From assembly GCA_051879315.1 (NCBI GenBank), contig JBJELW010000077.1, positions 1-15,632 of the forward strand: a stretch of DNA of 15,632 nt. Reading direction: 5' to 3'. Origin of the DNA: Roseburia_C sp051879315 (GTDB lineage Bacteria > Bacillota > Clostridia > Lachnospirales > Lachnospiraceae). Positions 1 to 7,421 of this stretch are shown one piece after another. The notes beneath the pieces were generated by a model. That model did not search any database, was not told the origin of the DNA, and saw only the letters and a program-made list of their open reading frames with translations. Numbering within the stretch: position 1 is the stretch's first letter; the number at the start of each line of letters is the position of its first letter. A program made the translations under genes and the position numbers.

Positions 1-343
1 TTCCCGCCGCCAGGGGCTGATACAGTTCTTCCAAATGCAGAAAATCATAGGTGGTATCGCAATCCCCCACAATCAGTACTTTGCCTTTGCTGTGGGCCAT
101 GCCTGTGCGGATGGCTCTTCCGTATCCCCGTTTTGCCTCTGTAATCACTCTGGCTCCATGCTTTTGTGCAATTGTTGCAGATTCATCCACCGATCCGTTA
201 TCCACCACAAGGACTTCCCCGTTTATCCCGTATTTTCTCATAAATTCCCACGCCTCATCCACACATTGCCCCACGGTGGTCTCCTCATTCAGACAAGGCA
301 TGATGACTGACAGCTCAAGGCTTTCTTTTTCCAGCATTTCCAT
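1..343 (-). CDS. Family 2 glycosyltransferase, DPM1/polyprenyl-phosphate type (partial, N-terminal part)
   Basis: Seen: 114 codons are open from the ATG at 343 to the left edge of the window, so the C-terminal part is missing. The start has a good site, GGAGGTGG, about 9 nt upstream. The protein begins MEMLEKESLELSVIMPCLNEE, the nucleotide-binding beta strand of a GT-A fold. It continues with VLVVDNGSVDES and then GDCDTTYDF, which matches the GDADDSYDF metal-binding motif of this family. Known: these enzymes transfer a sugar from a nucleotide sugar to a polyprenyl phosphate or another membrane acceptor at the cytoplasmic face. The gene overlaps the upstream membrane-protein gene by 29 bp in another frame, so the two are almost certainly co-transcribed and translationally linked. 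The sugar and acceptor cannot be read from this fragment. Family assignment is confident; substrate is unknown. Confidence 0.9.
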   Translation of the reverse strand, partial: MEMLEKESLELSVIMPCLNEETTVGQCVDEAWEFMRKYGINGEVLVVDNGSVDESATIAQKHGARVITEAKRGYGRAIRTGMAHSKGKVLIVGDCDTTYDFLHLEELYQPLAAG

Positions 344-1616
344 GGGACAGCCACCTCCAATCTGTCAGTTCTTCCAGTATCAGCACAATGGCAAGAATGG
401 TTGCCATCTGGGCTCTGTAGGTAAAGAAACAGTGCAGATACGAATGGTTGTGAAGTACAATATAACGGATATAAGGCAGAGCTCCTATCACCAGATAGAG
501 CAGGATATGTGCCTTACAAACATTCTTTTTGTGATAGACATACCCCACGTACACTGCAAAAAGCACCAGTGCCACACCGGCACACACACCTGCCACCCCA
601 TATCCGAAGGGAAACAGGCACTTCACATTGTTAAGCACCGCACCTGTGATATACTGCCACAGGCCGATGCCGATATTTCCTCCCAGTCTCTCCCCGATAT
701 GCTCTGACACATACGGCATAACATTTTCCTGAAGGACAATGGAGGCCAGCAGCCATTTCATCACCCACATGCCAACATAGCCGATGCCCCAGGCCAAAGC
801 CGCCTTTCCTGCTTTTTTTACCGGATCCATTCCCATCATGCTGCGATGATCCCGCATGTCCACCCACAGGATCAACAGCAGGGGAACCAGCAGGGTAAGT
901 GTCTCCGTGGTAAGGAAATCCACATAATTAGTCACCATCCCGCCAATCAGGAAAAACACGCCCATGCAGCCCCATCTGCCGTGTACGGCAAGCTTCACGC
1001 CGATAATGGACAGTAACAGCATCAGCAGATAGGTCCAGGTGTATTCCAGTGAGAGGGGCACAAACCAGAATGCTGTGAGAATCAGGCCCGCAGCGACGCC
1101 TATAGCCGGTGCGTAAGCCCTGTTTCTCAGCAATATCGCCAGAAGCCACAGCACAAGAATCCCCAGAATGATTCCGTTTAGTATGTAAATCTGCTGAATA
1201 TTTAAGATGGTAAGCAGCGGACGGACAATGGCGATAGAACCATGCCAATACCTAAGGTACTGCTGATTCGCCTCATATCCGTTCGTCACTGCCTCCAGCA
1301 GGTTTTCGTTCTCGTTCTGATACTCCGTATAGTAGTAGGATGACCACATGACAGAACGAAGGGGATGCACACTGTCATACTGCCAGGCAATTGCCAGCAA
1401 GATAGAATCCGCATACCGGTCGATTGTGCTTCCTTCCACACCTTCCATCACTGTGCCGAAAAGTTTCCCCTGGCATAAATACTCTGCAGATTCTTCTACA
1501 TTCTCCTTTATGGCAGACTGGGGAATCTCAGCCGAAAGTACCAGTATGCCTGTCAATAATACCATTGTGGCGAAAAATACAACTATGTATTTCAAACTAT
1601 GTTTCATTGCCCGCAT
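315..1616 (-). CDS. Polytopic membrane protein, possible GT-C-like envelope protein
   Basis: I do not recognise a named family with certainty. The reading frame opens at a GTG at 1655, but the ATG at 1616 has a better site (AGGA, 7 nt upstream), giving 433 residues. Seen: a first membrane segment at about residues 8-28, an external stretch of about 100 residues with many Tyr, Asn and Glu, then repeated hydrophobic segments from about 128 to 415, perhaps ten in all. The protein ends in a basic tail. Candidate functional motifs are RYWHGS (about 122-127), a VDFLTTETLTL segment (about 232-242) and a His/Tyr-rich stretch, HNHSYLHCFFTYRAQ (about 389-403). One long outer loop near the N-terminus followed by many helices resembles GT-C glycosyltransferases that use polyprenyl-phosphate sugars. 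The overlapping glycosyltransferase gene downstream fits that idea, but the function is inferred. Confidence 0.75.
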   Translation of the reverse strand: MRAMKHSLKYIVVFFATMVLLTGILVLSAEIPQSAIKENVEESAEYLCQGKLFGTVMEGVEGSTIDRYADSILLAIAWQYDSVHPLRSVMWSSYYYTEYQNENENLLEAVTNGYEANQQYLRYWHGSIAIVRPLLTILNIQQIYILNGIILGILVLWLLAILLRNRAYAPAIGVAAGLILTAFWFVPLSLEYTWTYLLMLLLSIIGVKLAVHGRWGCMGVFFLIGGMVTNYVDFLTTETLTLLVPLLLILWVDMRDHRSMMGMDPVKKAGKAALAWGIGYVGMWVMKWLLASIVLQENVMPYVSEHIGERLGGNIGIGLWQYITGAVLNNVKCLFPFGYGVAGVCAGVALVLFAVYVGYVYHKKNVCKAHILLYLVIGALPYIRYIVLHNHSYLHCFFTYRAQMATILAIVLILEELTDWRWLSHGNAGKRKP

Positions 1617-1692
1617 GCATATTTCCTTTTCCTGCCAGCTTCCATATAGCCGCACTCACTGTCCTGTCGAAACTTTGTTTCTTACAGAAAGG

Positions 1693-1721
1693 ATTTTAGC
1701 ATTTTATGTGATATTTATCAA
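1693..1721 (-). promoter_or_regulatory. Promoter of the membrane protein-glycosyltransferase unit
   Basis: On the minus strand TTGATA (1721-1716) and TAAAAT (1698-1693) are separated by exactly 17 bp. The bases TGC just before the -10 make it an extended -10. Transcription would start near 1686, about 70 nt before the ATG at 1616. This is a consensus match only. Confidence 0.6.
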
Positions 1722-1821
1722 CCCAAACGGCTCCAAATGACATTGAAACGGTCCGAATTGCCTGCAAAAGGACTTGACAAAACTAACCGTACACTTTTTT
1801 CTTTATTATATTGTATGTTTT

Positions 1822-1830
1822 TGTTATAAT
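1822..1830 (+). promoter_or_regulatory. Extended -10 promoter of the penicillin-binding protein gene
   Basis: TGTTATAAT fits the extended -10 consensus TGnTATAAT exactly. The expected -35 position (about 1802-1807, TTTATT) is poor, as is common for extended -10 promoters. The start point would be near 1837, giving a leader of about 123 nt before the ATG at 1960. A perfect TTGACA at 1774-1779 is too far upstream to pair with it. Confidence 0.55.
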
Positions 1831-1841
1831 AGAAAAATAAT

Positions 1842-1926
1842 GTTACTATTCAGATCAGAACCCCAGTTCATTCATGCAAGCATGATGCGCAATTTTATAA
1901 AAATTTCCTTGGCTCTGAATAGTTAC
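1842..1926 (+). other. Candidate structured 5' leader of the penicillin-binding protein mRNA
   Basis: Seen: ACTATTCAGA (1845-1854) is the exact reverse complement of TCTGAATAGT (1914-1923), and the match extends to 13 of 15 bases with 1842-1856 against 1912-1926. The enclosed segment holds further small hairpins: GAAC-CCCA-GTTC (1858-1869), TCATGC-AA-GCATGA (1872-1885) and an A/T stem (1891-1905). Together they make a closing helix around a multi-branched centre. The structure begins about 5 nt after the predicted transcription start and ends about 20 nt before the ribosome site. It matches no riboswitch class I can name. It could also be a DNA dyad or chance. Confidence 0.35.
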
Positions 1927-1959
1927 ACATCAGAATCTTCATAAAAAAGGAGGCACATT

Positions 1960-4755
1960 ATGAATTATGGCAGAAAGGGTACTTCCCGGAAGGAGCGAAA
2001 GCTCACATCCAAAAGTACCATGGTGCGTAAAAAATTCGGTGTTATATTCTGCAAGACACTCCTTGTCTGTTTCCTGCTGCTATTGGTGGTAGGCATATGT
2101 GCGGGAGTTGGCGTGGTTAAGGGTATCATCGACAAGGCGCCTGACATAGATGAAATAGATGCCAGCCCCAGCGGGCAGCTCTCTACAGTACTGGACGATG
2201 AAGGCAATGAGGTTGCCACCCTGGTAGCTTCCGGCTCCAACCGTGAACCGGTGAGTCTCAGTCAGATCCCGGAGGATCTGCAGCATGCTTTTGTAGCCAT
2301 TGAGGACGAGCGGTTCTACGAGCACAACGGTATCGACATCAAAGGTATCATCCGTGCCGGTTTCTCCGGCATTGCCAACGGCTTCCACTTTGACCAGGGA
2401 GCCAGCACCATTACCCAGCAGCTTCTGAAAAACAATGTTTTTACTGACTGGGTGAACGAGGAAGGTACCGCGGACAAGGTGGAACGTAAGATTCAGGAAC
2501 AATACCTGGCAATCCAGCTGGAGAAACGGGAATCCAAGGAATGGATCCTGGAAAATTACTTAAACACTATTAATCTGGGGCAGAACACACTGGGTGTGCA
2601 GGCTGCATCCAAACGTTATTTTAATAAGGATGTATCGGATCTGACACTTTCAGAATGCGCAGTGATCGCTGCCATCACCAAGAGTCCCACCGGCTACAAT
2701 CCCATTACCCATCCGGACAAGAATGCACAACGTAGAAAAAATGTACTGGATGCTATGCTGGAGCAGGGTTATATCACCCAGAGCGAGTATGACGAAGCTA
2801 TGGCCGACGATGTATACGAACGGATTCAGCTGGTGGATGCCACCACCGACAGTTCTTCCACCGTCAACTCCTACTTCGTGGACGCCCTGACGGACCAGGT
2901 CATCGATGATCTGATGGAGCAGCTGGGATACACAGAAACTCAGGCCTACAACGCGGTCTACAGCGGTGGTCTCACCATCTATTCCACACAGAATGCCGAG
3001 ATTCAGGCCATCTGTGATGAAGAAGTGAACAACCCCGATAATTACGATGGGAAAGTTGAATACTCCTTCTCTTACCGGCTGACCGTTGACAAAGCTGATG
3101 GAACCAGGGAAAACTACAGCGAACAGACCATGCTGAGCTACTATCGTGACTCCAGCCGGAAAGGTTCCAAATACAATATCAACTTTGACAGCATCGAGGA
3201 AGCACAGGCAGCCATCGACCAATACAAAGAGGATATTATGGAGGAAGGAGATACGATTTCAGAAACCGGTGAGAGCGTCACCTTTACCCTTCAGCCCCAG
3301 GCTTCCATGACGGTCATCGACCAGTATACCGGAGAAGTCAAAGCACTGGTGGGCGGCCGCGGAGAAAAGACGGCCAACAAAACCCTGAACCGTGCCACAG
3401 ATACCACCCGGCAGCCCGGATCCACCTTTAAGATCCTGGCAGCTTATGCTCCGGCTTTGGACAGCGGTGGACTCACTTTAGCTTCCGTGCAGGACAATGC
3501 ACCGCTCACCTACGCAGATGGCACGATTATTCACAACTACAATAACAAATACACTGGCTTTACCACACTGCGGGAGGCCATCACTCAATCCATCAATATT
3601 GTCACGGTAAAAACCATGACGGAGGTTGGAATCGACATGTGCTACGGCTACGTAGAAGATTTCGGATTCACCACGGTGGACTATGAGCACGATGCTAACC
3701 CGTCTCTATGTCTGGGCGGACTATACACCGGTGTTACTAATTTAGAGCTGACTGCTGCCTATGCCACCATTGCCAACAGCGGCACCTACACCAAGCCCAG
3801 AATGTACACCAAAATATTAGACTACAACGGCAATGTGCTGATTGACAATACACCTCAGACACACACCGTATTGAAGGAAACCACCGCATGGCTCCTGACG
3901 GATGCCATGCAGGATGTAGTCACATCCGGAACCGGTACCAAGGCGAATTTCGGCACAATGCCCATTGCCGGCAAGACCGGAACCACCACATCCAGCAGGG
4001 ATGCGTTGTTTGTGGGATACACCCCTTATTACACCTGCGCTGTTTGGACCGGCTATGATGACAACTCTGCCCTGTCCTCCACCAGCGCCCCCAAGGTGTT
4101 GTGGCGCCAGGCAATGGGACGAATCCATGAGGGTCTGGAATATCAGAGTTTCACCATGCCAAGCGGCATTACTTCTGCTACGGTATGTAGAAAATCCGGC
4201 AATCTGGCAGTGAGCGGATTATGCGACAGTGATCCCAGAGGTTCCATGGTACAGACTGAGTACTTTGCTTCAGGCACTGTTCCCACCGATGTCTGCGACC
4301 ACCATGTAAGCGCTACCATATGTGCGGATTCAGGACTTCCTGCCGGACCGCACTGTCCGGAATCATCCAAGGTTACCAGTGTCTTTATCATTGGTGGTAC
4401 TGCTGAGACCGATGATGGACCATATCTGCTGACTGAGGAAATGGCAAACAGCGTTTGTGATGTTCACACCACACCTAATTCTAACATTGAACAGCTCACC
4501 GAGCCGGGCAACACCGGCACCGATACGCAGCAGCCCTCCGGTGAGCTGGATCAGCCCTCCGGCTCATTAGATGGCGGTTCTTCCGGCACTGGCAGCTCCG
4601 GCGGTGCTTCCGGTACTGGCAACTCCGGCGGTGCTTTCTCCGGTGGCGGTTCCGGTGGCTCTAGCGGTTCCGGTGGCTCTTCCGGTTCATCCTCCGGAGA
4701 CTCCGGCAGCACTGGGGGTACATCCTCCGATGACTCCGGCAATACCGGTGACTGA
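1960..4755 (+). CDS. Class A penicillin-binding protein (bifunctional transglycosylase/transpeptidase)
   Basis: This enzyme polymerises lipid II into glycan strands and cross-links the stem peptides outside the membrane. The ATG follows AGGAGG by 7 nt. Order along the 931 residues: a basic cytoplasmic N-terminus (1-25); one membrane anchor (about 27-50); glycosyltransferase 51 domain (about 80-260) with EDERFYEH at 115-122 (E115 is the expected catalytic Glu), QGASTITQQ (146-154) and RKIQE (E180); a linker; then the transpeptidase with STFK (S488 nucleophile, K491), SIN (544-546) and KTGT (672-675). All catalytic motifs are intact. After the transpeptidase come six cysteines (743, 755, 779, 788, 799, 833) in a region typical of clostridial PBP1 proteins, then a low-complexity Gly/Ser tail. 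It is ponA/PBP1A-like. It stands alone, with its own promoter and terminator. Confidence 0.97.
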   Translation: MNYGRKGTSRKERKLTSKSTMVRKKFGVIFCKTLLVCFLLLLVVGICAGVGVVKGIIDKAPDIDEIDASPSGQLSTVLDDEGNEVATLVASGSNREPVSLSQIPEDLQHAFVAIEDERFYEHNGIDIKGIIRAGFSGIANGFHFDQGASTITQQLLKNNVFTDWVNEEGTADKVERKIQEQYLAIQLEKRESKEWILENYLNTINLGQNTLGVQAASKRYFNKDVSDLTLSECAVIAAITKSPTGYNPITHPDKNAQRRKNVLDAMLEQGYITQSEYDEAMADDVYERIQLVDATTDSSSTVNSYFVDALTDQVIDDLMEQLGYTETQAYNAVYSGGLTIYSTQNAEIQAICDEEVNNPDNYDGKVEYSFSYRLTVDKADGTRENYSEQTMLSYYRDSSRKGSKYNINFDSIEEAQAAIDQYKEDIMEEGDTISETGESVTFTLQPQASMTVIDQYTGEVKALVGGRGEKTANKTLNRATDTTRQPGSTFKILAAYAPALDSGGLTLASVQDNAPLTYADGTIIHNYNNKYTGFTTLREAITQSINIVTVKTMTEVGIDMCYGYVEDFGFTTVDYEHDANPSLCLGGLYTGVTNLELTAAYATIANSGTYTKPRMYTKILDYNGNVLIDNTPQTHTVLKETTAWLLTDAMQDVVTSGTGTKANFGTMPIAGKTGTTTSSRDALFVGYTPYYTCAVWTGYDDNSALSSTSAPKVLWRQAMGRIHEGLEYQSFTMPSGITSATVCRKSGNLAVSGLCDSDPRGSMVQTEYFASGTVPTDVCDHHVSATICADSGLPAGPHCPESSKVTSVFIIGGTAETDDGPYLLTEEMANSVCDVHTTPNSNIEQLTEPGNTGTDTQQPSGELDQPSGSLDGGSSGTGSSGGASGTGNSGGAFSGGGSGGSSGSGGSSGSSSGDSGSTGGTSSDDSGNTGD
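4570..4752 (+). repeat. Gly/Ser-rich low-complexity coding tract at the PBP C-terminus
   Basis: Residues 871-930 are almost entirely Gly, Ser and Thr with a few Asp and Asn, built from short units such as SSG, SGG and GSGG. The DNA is a degenerate repeat of TCCGGC/GGT-type hexamers, which can change length by slippage. It is preceded by a Pro/Gln/Thr/Glu-rich linker (about 845-870). The tail is probably disordered and may reach into the cell wall. Opposite-strand and other-frame open frames here are by-products of this composition. Confidence 0.8.
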
Positions 4756-4764
4756 CGACAAATC

Positions 4765-4804
4765 AAAAAATCCTCCGTATGATTGGTTTCATACGGAGGA
4801 TTTT
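4765..4804. terminator. Bidirectional rho-independent terminator between convergent genes
   Basis: A perfect 16-bp stem (4767-4782 with 4789-4804) encloses the 6-nt loop TTGGTT. The stem starts with AAAA and ends in TTTT, and A4765-A4770 gives a T run on the minus strand. It lies 10 nt after the PBP stop codon and about 70 nt past the stop of the converging lipoprotein gene, so it can serve both. Confidence 0.9.
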
Positions 4805-4873
4805 CTATTATCACAATATGTCTGGATAATCCATTTTACGGTTGTATTGTACAAGGAAACTGTGATTCTTTCA

Positions 4874-5980
4874 TCACTCCATCTCTGTAAACAACAGTCC
4901 CAGTGCATCCGCCACAGCGTTTTCATCAAACTCTGAATTGGCGGAAGACAAGGTGATGCGCACCGGATCTTCCCCAAGCATCACACGATAACAAATTCCA
5001 CCGGTAACTCCGTCCGGATCAAAGTAAATCTTATACCCTGCAAACTCTGCACCAGTCTCCTGATAATCCCCTTCCACATCCGTGGATGCCTCTGTATCAA
5101 GGGTAAACAGTACATGGTATACCTCGGTTCCCTGCATGGCAATGGAACCATTGACGCACAGTCTGTCTTCATCAAACTCTGTCCCGGTCTCATCCACATT
5201 GTAGGTCACGGTGTAGGAAGGCTTTAATACTTCCGGAAAAGCGAAACGATAATTATCAAACACTTTTTGGGAAGTGATCACACCATCCGGAGAAGACAAT
5301 GTCTCGTCTTTATCTGCCTCCGAAATGGTCAGCGGAACCTGATCTGCCGCTTCAAAAATTGCATCTTCTTTCACCCCATTGGCAGTTAGCATCTGGTAGT
5401 CATAAAGCTGGAATACAAAATCATCAAAAACTACGTAATAATAATCCCAATGCCGGTTGTTATCCGTGTAGAGATAAATTGTGACGTTATCTCCCTCGTA
5501 AACCACCTGGCTGGTGGATTTCACATCCTTGAAATCCCCGGTGTTCACACCCATCAGACGGGAAGTTTTTCCGTTCACGTCATTCACCAGATCAACGATT
5601 CCTCCCTGGTCCGGATAGGCGCCGGTATCCTCCATGAAGCTTTTGTAAGCATACAACATGGTGGTGTCATCTGCTGTAAACTCATACAACTTTCCGTTAT
5701 AGGAAAAAGCAAAATGGTCTTTATCCCCTACATTTTCATCCATATCCACCGCATCGCCTGACAGACCGTCCAGACTGCTTTTATCCTCCCGGGGTGCATT
5801 GGGGTCCTCTGTGGAGACGATATCCCCAAACTCTTCCGCAGGACTGGAAGGCGCAACCATTTCTGTTTCTGTATCTACAACTGCTTCTGTACCAGCTGTC
5901 TCGCTTTCCTTCCCACAGGCAGTTACAACGGAAACTGCCATCAGGGATGTCAACAGCATCACTACCCATTTTTTTCTCAT
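4874..5980 (-). CDS. Putative lipoprotein of unknown function
   Basis: I do not recognise the family. The frame opens at 6031, but the ATG at 5980 has AAGGAGT 8 nt upstream and begins a clear lipoprotein signal, giving 368 residues. The signal is MRKK, a hydrophobic stretch, then VVTAC with the lipidated Cys at residue 22. Mature protein: an acidic, Glu/Thr/Ser/Pro-rich linker to about residue 75 that probably spans the wall, then a region rich in Tyr, Asp and aromatic residues (FAFSYNGKLYEF, YYYVVFDDFVFQLYDY) that looks like beta-rich extracellular domains. No catalytic motif is apparent. It is expected on the outer face of the membrane. It follows serS by 57 bp with no terminator or convincing promoter between, so it is probably transcribed with serS. 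A functional link to serS is not implied. Confidence 0.8.
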   Translation of the reverse strand: MRKKWVVMLLTSLMAVSVVTACGKESETAGTEAVVDTETEMVAPSSPAEEFGDIVSTEDPNAPREDKSSLDGLSGDAVDMDENVGDKDHFAFSYNGKLYEFTADDTTMLYAYKSFMEDTGAYPDQGGIVDLVNDVNGKTSRLMGVNTGDFKDVKSTSQVVYEGDNVTIYLYTDNNRHWDYYYVVFDDFVFQLYDYQMLTANGVKEDAIFEAADQVPLTISEADKDETLSSPDGVITSQKVFDNYRFAFPEVLKPSYTVTYNVDETGTEFDEDRLCVNGSIAMQGTEVYHVLFTLDTEASTDVEGDYQETGAEFAGYKIYFDPDGVTGGICYRVMLGEDPVRITLSSANSEFDENAVADALGLLFTEME

Positions 5981-6037
5981 TATTCTATACTCCTTATTAG
6001 CACAAGGTTTTGTCCCCAAAGGCTGCTTCATATTTGA

Positions 6038-7333
6038 CTATTTATTGCCTGTAGGGATCAGTTTTTCCTTGCCTCCCATATAAGGTCTCAAAGCCACCGG
6101 AATATTCACGGATCCGTCTGCATTGAGGTTATTTTCCAAAAATGCAATAAGCATTCTCGGCGGTGCAACTACGGTATTATTTAAGGTATGGGCAAAATAT
6201 TTGTTTTTATCCTTACCCTTTACACGAATTTTCAGTCTGCGGGCCTGAGCATCTCCTAAGTTAGAGCAGCTGCCCACCTCAAAATATTTCTTCTGTCTGG
6301 GAGACCATGCCTCCACATCGCAGGACTTCACCTTCAGGTCTGCCAGATCACCGGAACAGCACTCTAATGTACGAACCGGAATATCTAAGCTACGGAAAAG
6401 ATCCACCGTATTCTGCCACAGTTTGTCGTACCAGATTTTAGACTCCTCCGGCTTACATACCACGATCATCTCCTGCTTTTCAAACTGATGGATACGGTAT
6501 ACGCCGCGTTCCTCGATGCCATGGGCACCCTTTTCCTTACGGAAGCAGGGTGAATAGCTGGTCAATGTATAGGGAAGATTCTCCTCATCGTTGATGGTAT
6601 CGATGAACTTTCCAATCATGGAATGCTCACTGGTTCCAATCAGGTAGAGATCTTCTCCCTCAATCTTATACATCATGGCATCCATCTCGTCAAAGCTCAT
6701 AACACCGGTCACCACATTGCTGCGGATCATAAAGGGCGGTACACAGTAGGTAAAGCCCCGGTCGATCATAAAATCTCTGGCATAGGAAATCACAGCAGAA
6801 TGAAGTCTTGCAATATCTCCCATGAGATAATAAAATCCGTTTCCGGCCACCTTTCCTGCCGCATCTAAATCTATACCGTTAAACTTCTCCATGATTTCAG
6901 TATGATAGGGAATCTCAAAATCGGGGACCACCGGCTCACCAAACTTCTCAATCTCCACATTACAGGAATCGTCCTTTCCGATGGGAACGGAGGGATCAAT
7001 GATGTTAGGAATGGTCATCATAATCTTGGTCACCTGCTCCTGCAGATCCTTCTCCTGCTCCTCCAACTGTGCCAGACGCTCTGCATCCTTGGCCACCTGC
7101 TCCTTCAGGACCATGGCCTCATCCTTTTTGCCTTCCTTCATCAGAACACCGATCTGCTTGGAAATGGTGTTACGGTTCGCCCGCAATGCATCTGCCTCCT
7201 GCTGTGCCGCTCTTGCCTTCTCATCCAGCTCGATCACCTGATCCACCAGTGGAAGCTTATGGTCCTGAAATTTCTTTTTGATATTCTCCTTAACAATCTC
7301 CGGATTCTCTCTTAAAAACTTTAAATCAATCAT
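6038..7333 (-). CDS. serS: Seryl-tRNA synthetase
   Basis: It charges tRNA-Ser (and tRNA-Sec where present) with serine in the cytoplasm. 431 residues, the normal length. The ATG follows GAGGAG by about 7 nt. The N-terminal MIDLKFLRENPEIVKENI is characteristic; residues about 30-105 form the tRNA-binding coiled-coil arm; the class II catalytic core follows. Motif 2 is at about 260-290 (SPCFRKEKGAHGIEERGVYR and HQFEKQE) and motif 3 at about 385-402 with Arg393 (APPRMLIAFLE). Several signature positions differ from the Escherichia or Bacillus form: GTSEHS replaces the TAEVP serine-binding loop and VVAPPR replaces the usual GLAVGR. As far as I recall, Lachnospiraceae enzymes share this pattern, so it is a lineage form rather than a damaged copy. 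It lies downstream of the ABC operon with a likely promoter of its own. Confidence 0.97.
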   Translation of the reverse strand: MIDLKFLRENPEIVKENIKKKFQDHKLPLVDQVIELDEKARAAQQEADALRANRNTISKQIGVLMKEGKKDEAMVLKEQVAKDAERLAQLEEQEKDLQEQVTKIMMTIPNIIDPSVPIGKDDSCNVEIEKFGEPVVPDFEIPYHTEIMEKFNGIDLDAAGKVAGNGFYYLMGDIARLHSAVISYARDFMIDRGFTYCVPPFMIRSNVVTGVMSFDEMDAMMYKIEGEDLYLIGTSEHSMIGKFIDTINDEENLPYTLTSYSPCFRKEKGAHGIEERGVYRIHQFEKQEMIVVCKPEESKIWYDKLWQNTVDLFRSLDIPVRTLECCSGDLADLKVKSCDVEAWSPRQKKYFEVGSCSNLGDAQARRLKIRVKGKDKNKYFAHTLNNTVVAPPRMLIAFLENNLNADGSVNIPVALRPYMGGKEKLIPTGNK

Positions 7334-7392
7334 GACTTTCTCCTCGTCCCATAAAATACATTTTGGGCACTGCCTACGCCCAATCTTTGCCC

Positions 7393-7421
7393 ATTATACA
7401 CCCTTTTTATTCATGGCGCAA
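7393..7421 (-). promoter_or_regulatory. Probable serS promoter
   Basis: On the minus strand TTGCGC (7421-7416), a 17-bp spacer and a perfect TATAAT (7398-7393) lie across the last codons of the permease gene. The start point would be near 7386, about 53 nt before the serS ATG. The -35 is weak and the -10 is perfect. A small hairpin (TTGGGC/GCCCAA, 7363-7383) would sit at the very 5' end of that transcript. There is no room for a T-box leader. Confidence 0.5.

Noticed and set aside
51..707. Plus-strand open frame of 218 codons
   Set aside because: It lies opposite the glycosyltransferase and membrane protein, has no ribosome site and reads as an antisense by-product of those genes.
1774..1779. 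Perfect TTGACA upstream of the PBP gene
   Set aside because: The nearest good -10 on the plus strand starts 45 bp after it and no -10-like hexamer lies 16-18 bp away, so it is not paired with the promoter I called.
1805..1810. Minus-strand TATAAT in the divergent intergenic region
   Set aside because: The -35 at 17 bp is poor, and a better-spaced extended promoter lies closer to the gene at 1693-1721.
4551..4936. Open frames on both strands over the Gly/Ser tract and terminator
   Set aside because: Their Pro/Glu or Ala/Val/Pro-rich compositions are mirror images of the repeat, and they run through the terminator and into the lipoprotein gene.
7334..7406. Possible T-box leader in front of serS
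   Set aside because: The gap is only 73 bp, with no T-box consensus or specifier stem. A T-box leader needs about 200 nt or more.
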